Source of the DNA: DASUSH01 sp036375215 | Lineage (GTDB): Bacteria; Actinomycetota; Thermoleophilia; Solirubrobacterales; 70-9 | NCBI GenBank assembly: GCA_036375215.1 | Contig: DASUSH010000057.1 | Span: 1 to 44,637, forward strand | Direction of reading: 5' to 3' | Length of the DNA stretch: 44,637 nucleotides | Shown here: positions 1-7,892 of the stretch, piece after piece | Layout of the letters: every line of letters begins with the position of its first letter | Position numbering within the stretch: the stretch's first letter is position 1 | Notes under the pieces: generated by a model | The model's input: only the letters and a program-made list of their open reading frames with translations | The model's database searches: none | Told to the model about the DNA's origin: nothing | Position numbers and translations under genes: made by a program

Positions 1-899
1 CCGCCGGCGGCGAGCTCGAGCATCCGAGGAATCGAGATCTCCTCGCGCCTGCTCGCGCTCAGCAGATCGGCGATGGCCCGTGACGAGGCGTGTGTCTCGA
101 GGCAGCCCCGGTTGCCGCAGCGGCAGACCGGGCCGCCCTCGGTGAGCAGCGTGTGCCCGATCTCGCCGGCGGTGCCGCCGACGCCGTGCTGGAGCCGCCC
201 ACCGGAGATCAGCCCGGCCCCGATGCCCGTCGAGACCTTGATGTAGGCGACCTCGGACTTGCCCCGGCCGGCTCCCGAGGTCAGCTCGGCGAGCGCGCCG
301 AGGTTGGCGTCGTTCTCGACCTCCACCGGCAGGCCGAGCCGGCGCGAGGCCTCGGCGGCGGCATCCACCCCGACCCAGCCCGGGAGGATCGAGTGTCCCT
401 GGACGGCGCCCGTCGCCCGGTCGATGGGCGCGGGTAGGCCCATGCCGACCCCGATCACGCGGTTGCGGTCCAGCCCCGCCTCGGCGAGGACCACGTCGAC
501 GAACTCCGCCGCGGCATCGAGGCCGTGCTCGGCGGAGTGGTCGACGTCCAGCTCACGCCAGGTCTCGGCGAGCACGGCGTGGGCGAGGTCGGCGACGGCG
601 ACACGGAGGTGGCGGTGACCGAAGTCAATGCCGAGCGCGAGGCCTGCGGCGCTGTCGAGCGAGACCATTACGGGCGGGCGGCCGGCGTGCGCCTCCCCGT
701 CGACGTGGGTCTCGCCCTCGCGCTCGATCGCGAGGCCGTCCTCGAGCAGGTCGGCGACGATCGTCGAGATCGTCGAGCGCGAAAGCCCCGTGATGCGCGC
801 CAGGTCGGCGCGACTCGCGACGCCGCGGTCGCGCATCGCGTCGATCACGCGGCGACGATTGCCCTCCCGAAGCTCGGCCAGCGAGCCACTCCTCCTCAC
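1..899 (-). CDS. ROK-family transcriptional repressor (3' end cut by window edge)
   Basis: Read by hand on the minus strand from GTG at 899-897; the frame stays open to base 1, so about 299 codons are present and roughly 100 residues are missing. Residues 7-60 form a winged-helix DNA-binding domain (recognition region around LSRSTISTIVADLLEDG). A sugar-kinase-like ROK domain follows: GIDFG at about 90-94, VENDAN at about 193-198, TGIGAGLI at about 224, and the ROK zinc signature GEIGH plus CRCGNRGCLE (ligands His249, Cys259, Cys261, Cys266). ROK repressors of this build (NagC/Mlc/XylR type) sense a sugar or sugar phosphate. The target sugar cannot be inferred. The gene is divergent from the epimerase at 1062. 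A close Shine-Dalgarno is absent, and a promoter lies directly upstream, so it is probably leaderless. Confidence 0.9.
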   Translation of the reverse strand, partial: MRRSGSLAELREGNRRRVIDAMRDRGVASRADLARITGLSRSTISTIVADLLEDGLAIEREGETHVDGEAHAGRPPVMVSLDSAAGLALGIDFGHRHLRVAVADLAHAVLAETWRELDVDHSAEHGLDAAAEFVDVVLAEAGLDRNRVIGVGMGLPAPIDRATGAVQGHSILPGWVGVDAAAEASRRLGLPVEVENDANLGALAELTSGAGRGKSEVAYIKVSTGIGAGLISGGRLQHGVGGTAGEIGHTLLTEGGPVCRCGNRGCLETHASSRAIADLLSASRREEISIPRMLELAAG

Positions 900-908
900 A
901 GCGCGGCC

Positions 909-938
909 AATCCACTCACAGTCGCGGGCATTTGTCAA
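909..938 (-). promoter_or_regulatory. Promoter of the ROK repressor gene
   Basis: Consensus -35 TTGACA (933-938, minus), an 18-base spacer, then TGGATT (909-914) as a weak -10, only 9 bases before the GTG start. This would give a leaderless or nearly leaderless mRNA. It is the only perfect -35 hexamer I noticed in the window. Confidence 0.5.
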
Positions 939-1045
939 GCCTTTGGCGAAATAAACGAGCGATATCGGTCTTTATGTCCAAGATCCGGTCCAATTCGGGC
1001 ACCGGGCCAAGGGGCATACGCGTCGGAATCGCCGTGCGCCGGCCT

Positions 1046-1051
1046 TATAGG
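1046..1051 (+). promoter_or_regulatory. -10 element of the epimerase gene
   Basis: TATAGG lies 10 bases upstream of the ATG at 1062, with no Shine-Dalgarno in between. This suggests a leaderless transcript. No convincing -35 is visible. Confidence 0.45.
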
Positions 1052-1061
1052 CTGGCCCCGA

Positions 1062-2057
1062 ATGCGGGTCCTCGTCACAGGCGGAACGGGCAAGGTCGGA
1101 AGCGCGGTCATCCGGCGGCTCGCGGACCGCGGCGACGAGGTCGTCGCGCTCGTCCGCGACGTCGCGGCCGCGCGCGAGGTCCTCCCGGCGGGCGTCGAGC
1201 TCGCGCGCGGGGACGTCACCGAGCCCGTCACGCTCGCCGCGGCCTGCGAGGGGATCGAGGGCGTCTTCAACTGCATGGGGATCTACGAGCAGTGGCTTCC
1301 CGACGACTCGCGCTTCGAGCGGGTGAACGCCCAGGGAGCCCTGAACGTGATCACCGCGGCGCGCCAGGCGGGCGCGAAGCGCGCCGTGCACACCTCCACC
1401 TTCGACGTCTTCCACGCCGAGCCCGGCGGGACGATGACCGAGGCCGACCTCGCCGACTACCCGAAGGGGACCGCCTACGAGCGCTCCAAGCAGCACGCCG
1501 AGGAACTCGTCCTCGCCGAGGCGCGGGCGGGCGCGACCGCCCTCGAGCTCGTGATCGTCAACCCCGCCGGGGTCTACGGCCCCGGCCCGTGGGCGCAGGC
1601 CGGCCTCGACGGCGCCATCCGCGACGCGATCCGCCGGCGGCTGCCGGCGGTGCCCCCGGGCGGGATGACGCTGGGCTACGTCGACGACGTCGCCGACGGC
1701 CACCTCGCCGCGTTCGACCGGGGCCGCCCCGGCGAGCGCTACATCCTCGGCGACGGGTTCGCGACGATGCGCGAGATCGTCGCGGCCGCGGTCGACGAGG
1801 CCGGGCATGGCTTCGTCCCGCCCACGATGCCCGTGCCGATCGCGAAGGCCTTCGCCGCGGGCGGCGAGCGGATCGCCTCGCTCGTCAAGCGCCCGCCCCT
1901 GCTCGGCCGCGGCCAGCTCCACTTCCTGCTCTGGCAGGCGCGCGTCGACAACGCGAAGGCCCGCGAGGAGCTCGGGATCGAGTTCACTCCCTGGCGCGAG
2001 GGCATCCTTCGCACGGTCCGCTGGATGGCCGGGACGGGACGGATCCAGGCCGGCTGA
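1062..2057 (+). CDS. NAD(P)-dependent epimerase/dehydratase family protein
   Basis: 331 residues, an extended SDR. The N-terminal Rossmann motif is TGGTGKVGS (residues 6-14). The catalytic YxxxK is in AYERSKQHAEE (about 141-151), followed by NPAGVYGPG, typical of extended SDRs that act on nucleotide sugars or on flavonol- or cinnamoyl-type ketones. The substrate is unknown; a dihydroflavonol-reductase-like or HpnA-like role is equally compatible. The ATG at 1062 was chosen because the GGxGxxG fold begins immediately and a -10 box sits 10 bases upstream; in-frame codons upstream lack family sequence. It is transcribed away from the ROK repressor, which may control it. Confidence 0.88.
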   Translation: MRVLVTGGTGKVGSAVIRRLADRGDEVVALVRDVAAAREVLPAGVELARGDVTEPVTLAAACEGIEGVFNCMGIYEQWLPDDSRFERVNAQGALNVITAARQAGAKRAVHTSTFDVFHAEPGGTMTEADLADYPKGTAYERSKQHAEELVLAEARAGATALELVIVNPAGVYGPGPWAQAGLDGAIRDAIRRRLPAVPPGGMTLGYVDDVADGHLAAFDRGRPGERYILGDGFATMREIVAAAVDEAGHGFVPPTMPVPIAKAFAAGGERIASLVKRPPLLGRGQLHFLLWQARVDNAKAREELGIEFTPWREGILRTVRWMAGTGRIQAG

Positions 2058-2216
2058 CGTTGGCGAGCGAGAACGTCGAGATCGCCGGGCGCGGCCAGGT
2101 GACGTTCAATCGCGGCGAATTCGACCAGGTGAAGCCCGAGCGCCGTCGTCGTGGACGAGCACCTCCAGGCGGCGCGCGTCCAAAAGCGAGGAGGAGGAGT
2201 TGGCGGCGGTCGGCGC

Positions 2217-3371
2217 CTAGACCCAACTCCCGCTGAGCGTCTCGTCGAGCGCCTCGAAGACGCGCTCGACCTGGTCCTCGGTCATCGCCGGGAAGAAGGG
2301 CAGGGAGAGCAGGCGGGCGGAGGCATCCTCCGCGACCGGGAACTGGCCCCGACGGAAGCCGAATTGATCTCGGACGTGCGACATCAGGTGGATCGACGGC
2401 ATGTAGGCCTTCGCCTCGATGCCGCGGTTGCCCAGGTCGCCGAGGACAGCGTCGCGGTCGGCGGCCTTCGGCAGGCGCACCGTGTAGACGAACCAGCTCC
2501 GGCGCTCCGCGCCGCGGTCGGCGCACGGCAGGACGAGCCCGTCGGGGTCGCCGTGTCCCGCCGGCGCGCCGAGCTCCGCGAGGCGTTCGCCGTACCACGC
2601 GGCGACGCGGGCCCGCGCCGCGAGCAGCTCGTCGAGGCGCTCGAGCTGGGCCACGCCGACCGCGGCGGCGATGTCGGAGAGGCGGTAGTTGAACCCGAGT
2701 CGGACGTGGTCGACGACCTCCATGTCGTCGCTTCGGCCCTGGTTTCGCTCGCTGCGGGCGAGCTCGGCCGCGCGCTCGTCGGCGGGGATCAGCATCCCCC
2801 CCTCCCCCGTCGTCAGCTGCTTGTTCGGGTAGAACGCGAACGCCGCCGTGAGCCCCGCGGCGCCGATCCGGCGGCCCTCACCGTCGACCGCCCCGAGCGC
2901 CTCGCAGGCATCCTCGAGCACCCCCAGCCCGCGCCGCCCGGCCAGGGTCTCGGCCGCGGCGATCTCCGCCGGGTAGCCGAGGATGTCGACCGGGAGCAGG
3001 CCCACCGTGGCCTCCCCCACGGCGGCGTCGGCGGCGGCGAGGTCGATGTTGAGCGTGACGGGGTCGACGTCGCAGAAGACCGGCTTCACGTCCTCGTAGA
3101 GCAGGCAGTTGGCGGAGGCGACGAAGCTGAACGGCGTGGTGACGACCTCGTCGCCCGCCTGCCAGCCCAGCGCCCGCACTCCCAGGTGGAGCGCCGCCGT
3201 CCCGCTCGAGACCGCGATCGCGTCCGGCGCCCCGACCCACTCCGCGAACGCCTCCTCGAACCGGCGCCCCATCGGCCCCAGCGCGAACCGCCCCGATCGC
3301 AGGACCTCGAGGACGAGCTCCTCCTCCCGCTGCCCGACGTCGGGGCGGGCGAGGGGGATCGGCTCAGTCAT
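2217..3371 (-). CDS. DegT/DnrJ/EryC1/StrS family PLP aminotransferase
   Basis: 384 residues, full length for the family. SSGTAALHLG (about 56-65) binds the PLP phosphate, and the internal aldimine lysine is in FYPNKQLTTGEGG. Proteins of this family usually aminate keto-sugars bound to nucleotides, for cell-surface polysaccharide or glycosylation. It is the last gene of the leu/ilv/cim operon: its ATG overlaps the cimA stop by 8 bases (ATGACTGA), so it is likely translationally coupled. Its place after cimA is odd, because a DegT enzyme has no known step in branched-chain amino acid synthesis. It may simply be co-transcribed. Confidence 0.9.
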   Translation of the reverse strand: MTEPIPLARPDVGQREEELVLEVLRSGRFALGPMGRRFEEAFAEWVGAPDAIAVSSGTAALHLGVRALGWQAGDEVVTTPFSFVASANCLLYEDVKPVFCDVDPVTLNIDLAAADAAVGEATVGLLPVDILGYPAEIAAAETLAGRRGLGVLEDACEALGAVDGEGRRIGAAGLTAAFAFYPNKQLTTGEGGMLIPADERAAELARSERNQGRSDDMEVVDHVRLGFNYRLSDIAAAVGVAQLERLDELLAARARVAAWYGERLAELGAPAGHGDPDGLVLPCADRGAERRSWFVYTVRLPKAADRDAVLGDLGNRGIEAKAYMPSIHLMSHVRDQFGFRRGQFPVAEDASARLLSLPFFPAMTEDQVERVFEALDETLSGSWV

Positions 3372-4980
3372 CGACGACTTTGACCGCCTCGGCCTCCGTG
3401 CTCAGGGGCGGGCGGCGCTCCTGGAACGCGTGCTCGAGCGAGTCGACGAGGGCCTCCCAAGAGGCCTCGATGATGTTCTCCGAGACCCCGATCGAGCCCC
3501 AGGTCCCGTGCCCGTCCGTGGAGTCCAGCAGGACCCGCGTCACCGCCGCCGTGCCGTCATGCGAGTCGAGGATCCGGACCTTGTAGTCGGAGAGCTCGAT
3601 GTCGGCGAGGTGCGGGTGCAGGTCGCCGATCGCGTCGCGGAGCGCCTTGTCGAGCGCGTTCACCGGGCCGTTCCCCTCGGCGGTGCGCACGTAGCGGTTG
3701 CCGCCGACCCAGATCTTGATCGTCGCCTCGGTCTCGACCCTGCCGTTCGCCCGCTTCTCGACGATCACGCGGAAGCTCTCGAGCTTGAAGAGCGGCGTGT
3801 ACTCGCCCGACTCGCGCCGCAGGAGCAGCTCGAAGGAGGCGTCCGCGGCCTCGTAGTGGTAGCCGCGGTGCTCGCGCTCCTTGACGCGCTCGATCGCGCG
3901 CTTCGCGGCGTCGGCGTCGAGCTCGATCCCGGCGTCCTCCGCCCGGGAGAGGACCGAGCCCGTGCCCGAGAGCTCGGAGATCAGCACGTCGCGGCTGTTC
4001 CCGACCGAGCCCGGCTCGACGTGCTCGAAGGTGCGCGCGTCCGCCTGGACGCCGGCGACGTGGAGCCCGCCCTTGTGGGCGAAGGCGTTGCGACCGACGT
4101 AGGGGGCGTCGGGATCGGGATTCAGGTTGAGGAGCTCGGCGACGAAGTGCGAGGTCTCGGTGAGGAGGCGCAGCCGCTCCGGCGCCACCACCTCGTAGCC
4201 GAGCTTGAGCTGCAGCGCCGGCAGGATCGAGACCAGGTTGGCGTTGCCGGTGCGCTCGCCGTACCCGTTCATCGTGCCCTGCACGAGCCTGGCGCCGGCG
4301 TCGACCGCCGCCAGCGAGTTGGCGACCCCGCACTCGGCGTCGTTGTGGGTGTGGATCCCCACCATCGCCCGCTCGCCGAGCTCGGCGACGACCGCTGCCG
4401 TGGCCGCGGCGACCTGCGACGGCAGGCTGGAGCCGTTCGTGTCGCAGAGGGTCACGTTCTCGGCGCCGGCGGCGACGGCCGCGCGCAGGCACTCGAGGGC
4501 GTAACCCGCGTCCTCGCGCCAGGCGTCGAAGAAGTGCTCGGCGTCGTAGACGACCCGCTTGCCCTCGGCCCGGCAGTAGTTGACGGAGTCCATGACCATC
4601 GCCAGGTTCTCCTCGCGTGAGACCCGCGTCACCTTCTCGAGGTGGAGCGCCCAGGTCTTGCCGACGAGACAGACGACCGGCGCGAACGAGCCGACGAGGG
4701 TCCGCAGCCCCGGGTCCTCCTCGGCGGCGATCCCCCGGCGCCGCGTCATGCCGAACGCCGCGACGGCGGTCGACTCGAAGCGCTCGCGGCCGAGCAGGTC
4801 GAAGAGCTCGGACTCCTTGGGGTTCGAGCTCGGGAAGCCGGCCTCGACGAAATGGACGCCGAGGCGGTCGAGGGCGTGGACGACGCGCACCTTCTCCGCG
4901 GCGGACAGGGACATCCCCTGCCCCTGCATCCCGTCGCGGAGGGTCGTGTCGTAGAGGTAAACCTGGTGCGGCTGGGTCAC
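3364..4980 (-). CDS. cimA: (R)-citramalate synthase
   Basis: 538 residues. It condenses pyruvate and acetyl-CoA to citramalate, the first step of threonine-independent isoleucine synthesis; LeuCD and LeuB then process the product. DTTLRDGMQG (11-20) begins the DRE-TIM barrel, HTHND (210-214) supplies metal ligands, and GYGERTGN (239-246) is the family signature. A C-terminal LeuA-type regulatory domain includes the GPVNALDKAL segment. The length and the DGMQG variant (rather than DGEQ) fit the CimA/LeuA2 group and not LeuA. The GTG at 4980 was chosen because AAAGGAA sits 6 bases upstream; the longer ATG at 5034 would add non-homologous residues and overrun the leader region. It follows ilvE, separated by a leader ORF. 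Confidence 0.92.
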   Translation of the reverse strand: MTQPHQVYLYDTTLRDGMQGQGMSLSAAEKVRVVHALDRLGVHFVEAGFPSSNPKESELFDLLGRERFESTAVAAFGMTRRRGIAAEEDPGLRTLVGSFAPVVCLVGKTWALHLEKVTRVSREENLAMVMDSVNYCRAEGKRVVYDAEHFFDAWREDAGYALECLRAAVAAGAENVTLCDTNGSSLPSQVAAATAAVVAELGERAMVGIHTHNDAECGVANSLAAVDAGARLVQGTMNGYGERTGNANLVSILPALQLKLGYEVVAPERLRLLTETSHFVAELLNLNPDPDAPYVGRNAFAHKGGLHVAGVQADARTFEHVEPGSVGNSRDVLISELSGTGSVLSRAEDAGIELDADAAKRAIERVKEREHRGYHYEAADASFELLLRRESGEYTPLFKLESFRVIVEKRANGRVETEATIKIWVGGNRYVRTAEGNGPVNALDKALRDAIGDLHPHLADIELSDYKVRILDSHDGTAAVTRVLLDSTDGHGTWGSIGVSENIIEASWEALVDSLEHAFQERRPPLSTEAEAVKVVDD

Positions 4981-4990
4981 GGTGGTTCCT

Positions 4991-5100
4991 TTCGAGTTCA
5001 GAGGAGCGAAGCCTGTGCGCGGGAAATCCCGCACGGCCGCATGCCGCTAGGCGGCAGCGGCGCGGCTAATTCGCCCGATGTGGAACTCGAAGCGCAGCAC
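4991..5100 (-). promoter_or_regulatory. Candidate translational attenuator of cimA
   Basis: Three elements lie between ilvE and cimA. First, leader ORF 5047-5100. Second, leader codons TTC GAG TTC (5083-5091) are exactly complementary to GAACTCGAA (4991-4999), which abuts and overlaps the 5' edge of the cimA Shine-Dalgarno. Third, a hairpin at 5015-5034 (GTGC-GGG/CCC-GCAC type with a two-base bulge) stands between them. Inference: with enough isoleucine the leader ribosome reaches the stop and codons 4-6 can pair with the ribosome-binding site. Stalling at Ile codon 8 or 11 would cover them and open cimA. Confidence 0.5.
5047..5100 (-). CDS. Candidate isoleucine leader peptide of cimA (17 aa)
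   Basis: A small ORF from GTG at 5100 to TAG at 5047 would encode MLRFEFHIGRISRAAAA. It starts 2 bases after the ilvE stop, so it could be translated by coupling to ilvE. It contains two Ile codons (ATC codon 8, ATT codon 11), and Ile is the end product of the CimA pathway. The codons just upstream of these (4-6) form the 9-base anti-Shine-Dalgarno run. Peptide expression is not shown by the sequence; the case rests on position, Ile codons and complementarity. Confidence 0.5.
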   Translation of the reverse strand: MLRFEFHIGRISRAAAA

Positions 5101-5102
5101 GG

Positions 5103-6035
5103 TCAGCCACTGACCTTACTCGGCTGCTCCACGATGTCCAGCCACTCGCGATACTCCTCGGCGCGGCCATGCAGCGCGTCCTCGAACTTGGCCTGGACGT
5201 GCCGCGTGATCTCGCCGGGAGCGCCGAGCGAGTGGTCGTCGATCTCGCGGACCGGGACCAGCTCCGCGGCGGTGCCCGTGAAGAAGACCTCGTCGGCGAG
5301 GTAGAGCTCGGCGCGCGCGATGTCGCGCTCCTCGACCGTGTAGCCGAGGTCGCCGGCGATCTGGATCATCGAGCGCCGCGTGATCCCGTCGAGGATCGCC
5401 GAACTGTGCCCCGGCGTGATCAGCTTGCCCTCGCGGACCAGGAAGATGTTCTCGCCCGAGCCTTCCGAGACGTTGCCCCCGTCGTCGAGCAGGATCGCCT
5501 CGTCGTAGCCGGCCTTGGCGCTCTCGGTCTTCGCGAGGATCGAGTTCAGGTACTGGCCCGACGCTTTGGCGTGCGGGATCAGGCTCTCGCCGGAGATCGC
5601 CCGCCAGGAGGAGACCTTGGCGCGGATCCCGCTGCGCTTGCCCTCCTCGCCGAGGTAAGCGCCCCAGGGCCAGACCGCGATCATCACCTCGATCGGCGCC
5701 GACTGCGCGTACAGGCCCATCTCGCCGTAGCCGCGGAAGGCGAGCGGCCGGATATAGCAGGAGCGCAGCCGGTTGCGGCGGATCAGCTCGTGGGTCGCGT
5801 CGCGGAGCGCGTCGCGGCCGTAGGGGAGCTCCATGAAGTAGAGCTGCGCGGACTTCTCGAGGCGCTCGAGGTGCTCGCGCATGCGGAACACCGCCGTGCC
5901 CTGCTCGGTGTCGTAGGCCCGGATGCCCTCGAAGACCCCGGTCCCGTAGTGCAGCCCGTGGCTGAGCACGTGCACCTGCGCGTCGTCCCAGGCGACGAGC
6001 TCCCCGTTCTGCCAGATCAGCTCTGCCTTGTCCAT
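5103..6035 (-). CDS. ilvE: Branched-chain amino acid aminotransferase
   Basis: 310 residues, fold type IV PLP enzyme. It transfers the amino group between glutamate and the keto acids of Leu, Ile and Val, the last step for all three. SHGLHYGTGVFEGIR (25-39) is the N-terminal family motif. The PLP lysine is in HAKASGQYLNS, and VSEGSGENIF with the downstream TPG segment supports class IV. It lies 18 bases after leuB. No Shine-Dalgarno precedes the ATG, but CATAAT is 10 bases upstream, so ilvE may have its own leaderless transcript besides read-through from leuB. Confidence 0.95.
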   Translation of the reverse strand: MDKAELIWQNGELVAWDDAQVHVLSHGLHYGTGVFEGIRAYDTEQGTAVFRMREHLERLEKSAQLYFMELPYGRDALRDATHELIRRNRLRSCYIRPLAFRGYGEMGLYAQSAPIEVMIAVWPWGAYLGEEGKRSGIRAKVSSWRAISGESLIPHAKASGQYLNSILAKTESAKAGYDEAILLDDGGNVSEGSGENIFLVREGKLITPGHSSAILDGITRRSMIQIAGDLGYTVEERDIARAELYLADEVFFTGTAAELVPVREIDDHSLGAPGEITRHVQAKFEDALHGRAEEYREWLDIVEQPSKVSG

Positions 6036-6045
6036 GGCGCGCAGA

Positions 6046-6051
6046 ATTATG
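6046..6051 (-). promoter_or_regulatory. Internal -10 element before ilvE
   Basis: CATAAT (minus) lies in the leuB-ilvE gap, 10 bases before the ilvE ATG. It would make a leaderless ilvE-cimA-DegT transcript independent of leuCD. No clear -35. Confidence 0.4.
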
Positions 6052-6053
6052 CC

Positions 6054-7145
6054 CTATCGGGCGAGGGCCTCCAGCACCGCGTCGGTCATCTCCTCGGTGC
6101 CGACCTCGACGAGGTAGTCGGTCTCGTCGCCCGAGGCCAGGTCCGGGGTGCGCAGGCCGCGCGAGAGGGCGTCCTCGACGGCGCGCTCGAGGGCGGCCGC
6201 GTCGTCGGGCCGGTCGAGGCCGTCCCGCAGCATCATCGCCGCCGAGAGGAAGGTCGCGAGCGGGTTGGCGACGCCCTGCCCCGCGATATCGGGCGCGGAG
6301 CCGTGGACCGGCTCGAACAAGCCGCCACCGCTGCGCGGATCACCCAGGCTCGCCGAGGGCAGCATCCCGAGCGAGCCCGTGAGCATCGCGGACTCGTCGG
6401 AGAGGATGTCGCCGAACATGTTCTCGGTGACGATCACGTCGAAGCGCGACGGCGCCGCGACCAGCTGCATCGCGGCGTTGTCGACCAGCATGTGGTCGAG
6501 CTCGATGTCGGCGTAGTCCTCGCTCACGCGGCTCACGGTCTCCCGCCACAGGCGCGAGGTCTCGAGCACGTTCGCCTTGTCGACCGAGGTCACGCGCGGC
6601 TGTGCGCCGTCCCCGTCGCCCACGGCCCGGCGGCGGGCGGCCGCGAACGCCACGCGGGCGATCCGCTCGATCTCCGCGACCGTGTAGAGGCAGTCGTCGT
6701 GCGCGGTGTCGCCGTCGCGGCCGGACTCGCCGAAGTAGATGCCGCCGGTGAGCTCGCGGACGACGAGCAGGTCCGTGCCGGCGATCCGTTCCTCGCGCAG
6801 CGGGCTCGCCGAGACCAGCGCCGGGCTGGGCCGCACCGGCCGCAGGTTGGCGTAGAGGCCGAGGCCCTTGCGCAGGCCGAGGAGGCCCTGCTCGGGCCGG
6901 GGCGCGTCCGGATCGGTGGTGTCCCACTTCGGGCCGCCGACGGCGCCGAGGAGGACGGCGTCCGCGCCTCGGCAGGCGTCCAGGACCTCGTCGGTGAGGG
7001 CGGTCCCGTGAGCGTCGATCGAGGCGCCGCCGACGACGTGCTCGGCGGTCTCGATCCCGCCGAGCGCCCCGAGGACCCGCTCGGCGGCGGCGACGATCTC
7101 GGGCCCGATTCCGTCGCCGGGCAGTACGACGACGCGATGGCTCAT
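6054..7145 (-). CDS. leuB: 3-isopropylmalate dehydrogenase
   Basis: 363 residues. It oxidises and decarboxylates 3-isopropylmalate to 2-ketoisocaproate with NAD; it or a homologue also handles 3-methylmalate in the citramalate route. GDGIGPE (10-16) opens the isocitrate/isopropylmalate dehydrogenase fold, VRELTGGIYFGE carries the substrate-binding Arg, and NMFGDILSDESAMLTGSLGM holds the metal-binding Asp residues. The ATG follows the methyltransferase stop directly, and AGGAGG lies 7 bases upstream within that gene, so translation is coupled. Confidence 0.96.
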   Translation of the reverse strand: MSHRVVVLPGDGIGPEIVAAAERVLGALGGIETAEHVVGGASIDAHGTALTDEVLDACRGADAVLLGAVGGPKWDTTDPDAPRPEQGLLGLRKGLGLYANLRPVRPSPALVSASPLREERIAGTDLLVVRELTGGIYFGESGRDGDTAHDDCLYTVAEIERIARVAFAAARRRAVGDGDGAQPRVTSVDKANVLETSRLWRETVSRVSEDYADIELDHMLVDNAAMQLVAAPSRFDVIVTENMFGDILSDESAMLTGSLGMLPSASLGDPRSGGGLFEPVHGSAPDIAGQGVANPLATFLSAAMMLRDGLDRPDDAAALERAVEDALSRGLRTPDLASGDETDYLVEVGTEEMTDAVLEALAR

Positions 7146-7892
7146 TCAGATCCTCCTGGCGGAGATGTTGAGGCGGACGTAGTCGAGCGTGAGGGGGCGC
7201 GGCATGGACTCGAGCAGCGCGCTCACGAAGGGCTCGTGGAGCGCCTCGGGCAGGTGCCCGAGGTGGATGCTGAGGCCCGAGGCGACCACGAACTCGCGCG
7301 GATCCGGCGGGGTCACCGGCGCCTCCTCGAGCCAGCAGCGCACCGAGCCGAAGCCGGCGCGCTCGAGCCGCGCCTCGGTGTCGGTGACGCTCGCGAAGTA
7401 CCAGGGCGAGGGCAGCGTGCGCAAGTACGGTGCGAAGCGCTCGTCGCCCTCGAGGCCGCGCAGCGCGTTCTCGAGCTCGGCGACGTTGCCCTGGCCGCCG
7501 CACTGGGCCTCGAGCGCGCCTCCGGGCTCGAGCGCCGTGTGCAGGCGGGCGAAGAGGCGCTCGTGGTCGATCACCCAGTGGAAGGTCGCGTTCGAGAAGA
7601 CCGCGTCGACCGGCTCGGCGAGCTCGAGGTCGAGCAGGTTCGCGCTCACGAGCTCGACGTCGTCGCCGAGCTGCTCGCGCGCCCGCTCGATCATCGACGG
7701 GGACGCGTCGACGCCGATCACGCGCCCGTTCGGCAGGCGCTCGACGAGGTGCCGGGTGAGCCGTCCCGAGCCGCAGCCGGCGTCGAGCACGGTCTCGTCG
7801 CCGGCCAGCTCGAGCCGGTCGAGGACCCGCAGGCCCCATCCCTCCTGAGGAGCGGCGACGCGGTCGTACGTCGCCGCGTCCCAGTCGGTCAC
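7146..7892 (-). CDS. Class I SAM-dependent methyltransferase, trans-aconitate methyltransferase-like
   Basis: 248 residues. SAM motif I is VLDAGCGSGRLT (about 44-55), GVDASPSMIERAR is the post-I Asp strand, and SNATFHWVIDHERLFARL followed by EPGGAL resembles the Tam/TMT1 group. The GTG at 7892 overlaps the leuD stop (GTGA), and the stop is followed directly by the leuB ATG, so the gene is locked into the leuD-leuB frame of the operon. Yeast Tmt1 of this broad family methylates trans-aconitate and 3-isopropylmalate, and the latter is the metabolite passed from LeuCD to LeuB. A 3-isopropylmalate or trans-aconitate substrate is therefore an attractive inference, not shown. Confidence 0.85.
   Translation of the reverse strand: MTDWDAATYDRVAAPQEGWGLRVLDRLELAGDETVLDAGCGSGRLTRHLVERLPNGRVIGVDASPSMIERAREQLGDDVELVSANLLDLELAEPVDAVFSNATFHWVIDHERLFARLHTALEPGGALEAQCGGQGNVAELENALRGLEGDERFAPYLRTLPSPWYFASVTDTEARLERAGFGSVRCWLEEAPVTPPDPREFVVASGLSIHLGHLPEALHEPFVSALLESMPRPLTLDYVRLNISARRI

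Noticed and set aside
2058..2216. Possible small gene or gene fragment between the epimerase and the DegT aminotransferase
   Set aside because: Short readable stretches occur in different frames but none has a start, stop and Shine-Dalgarno together. I see nothing I can call in this 159-base gap.
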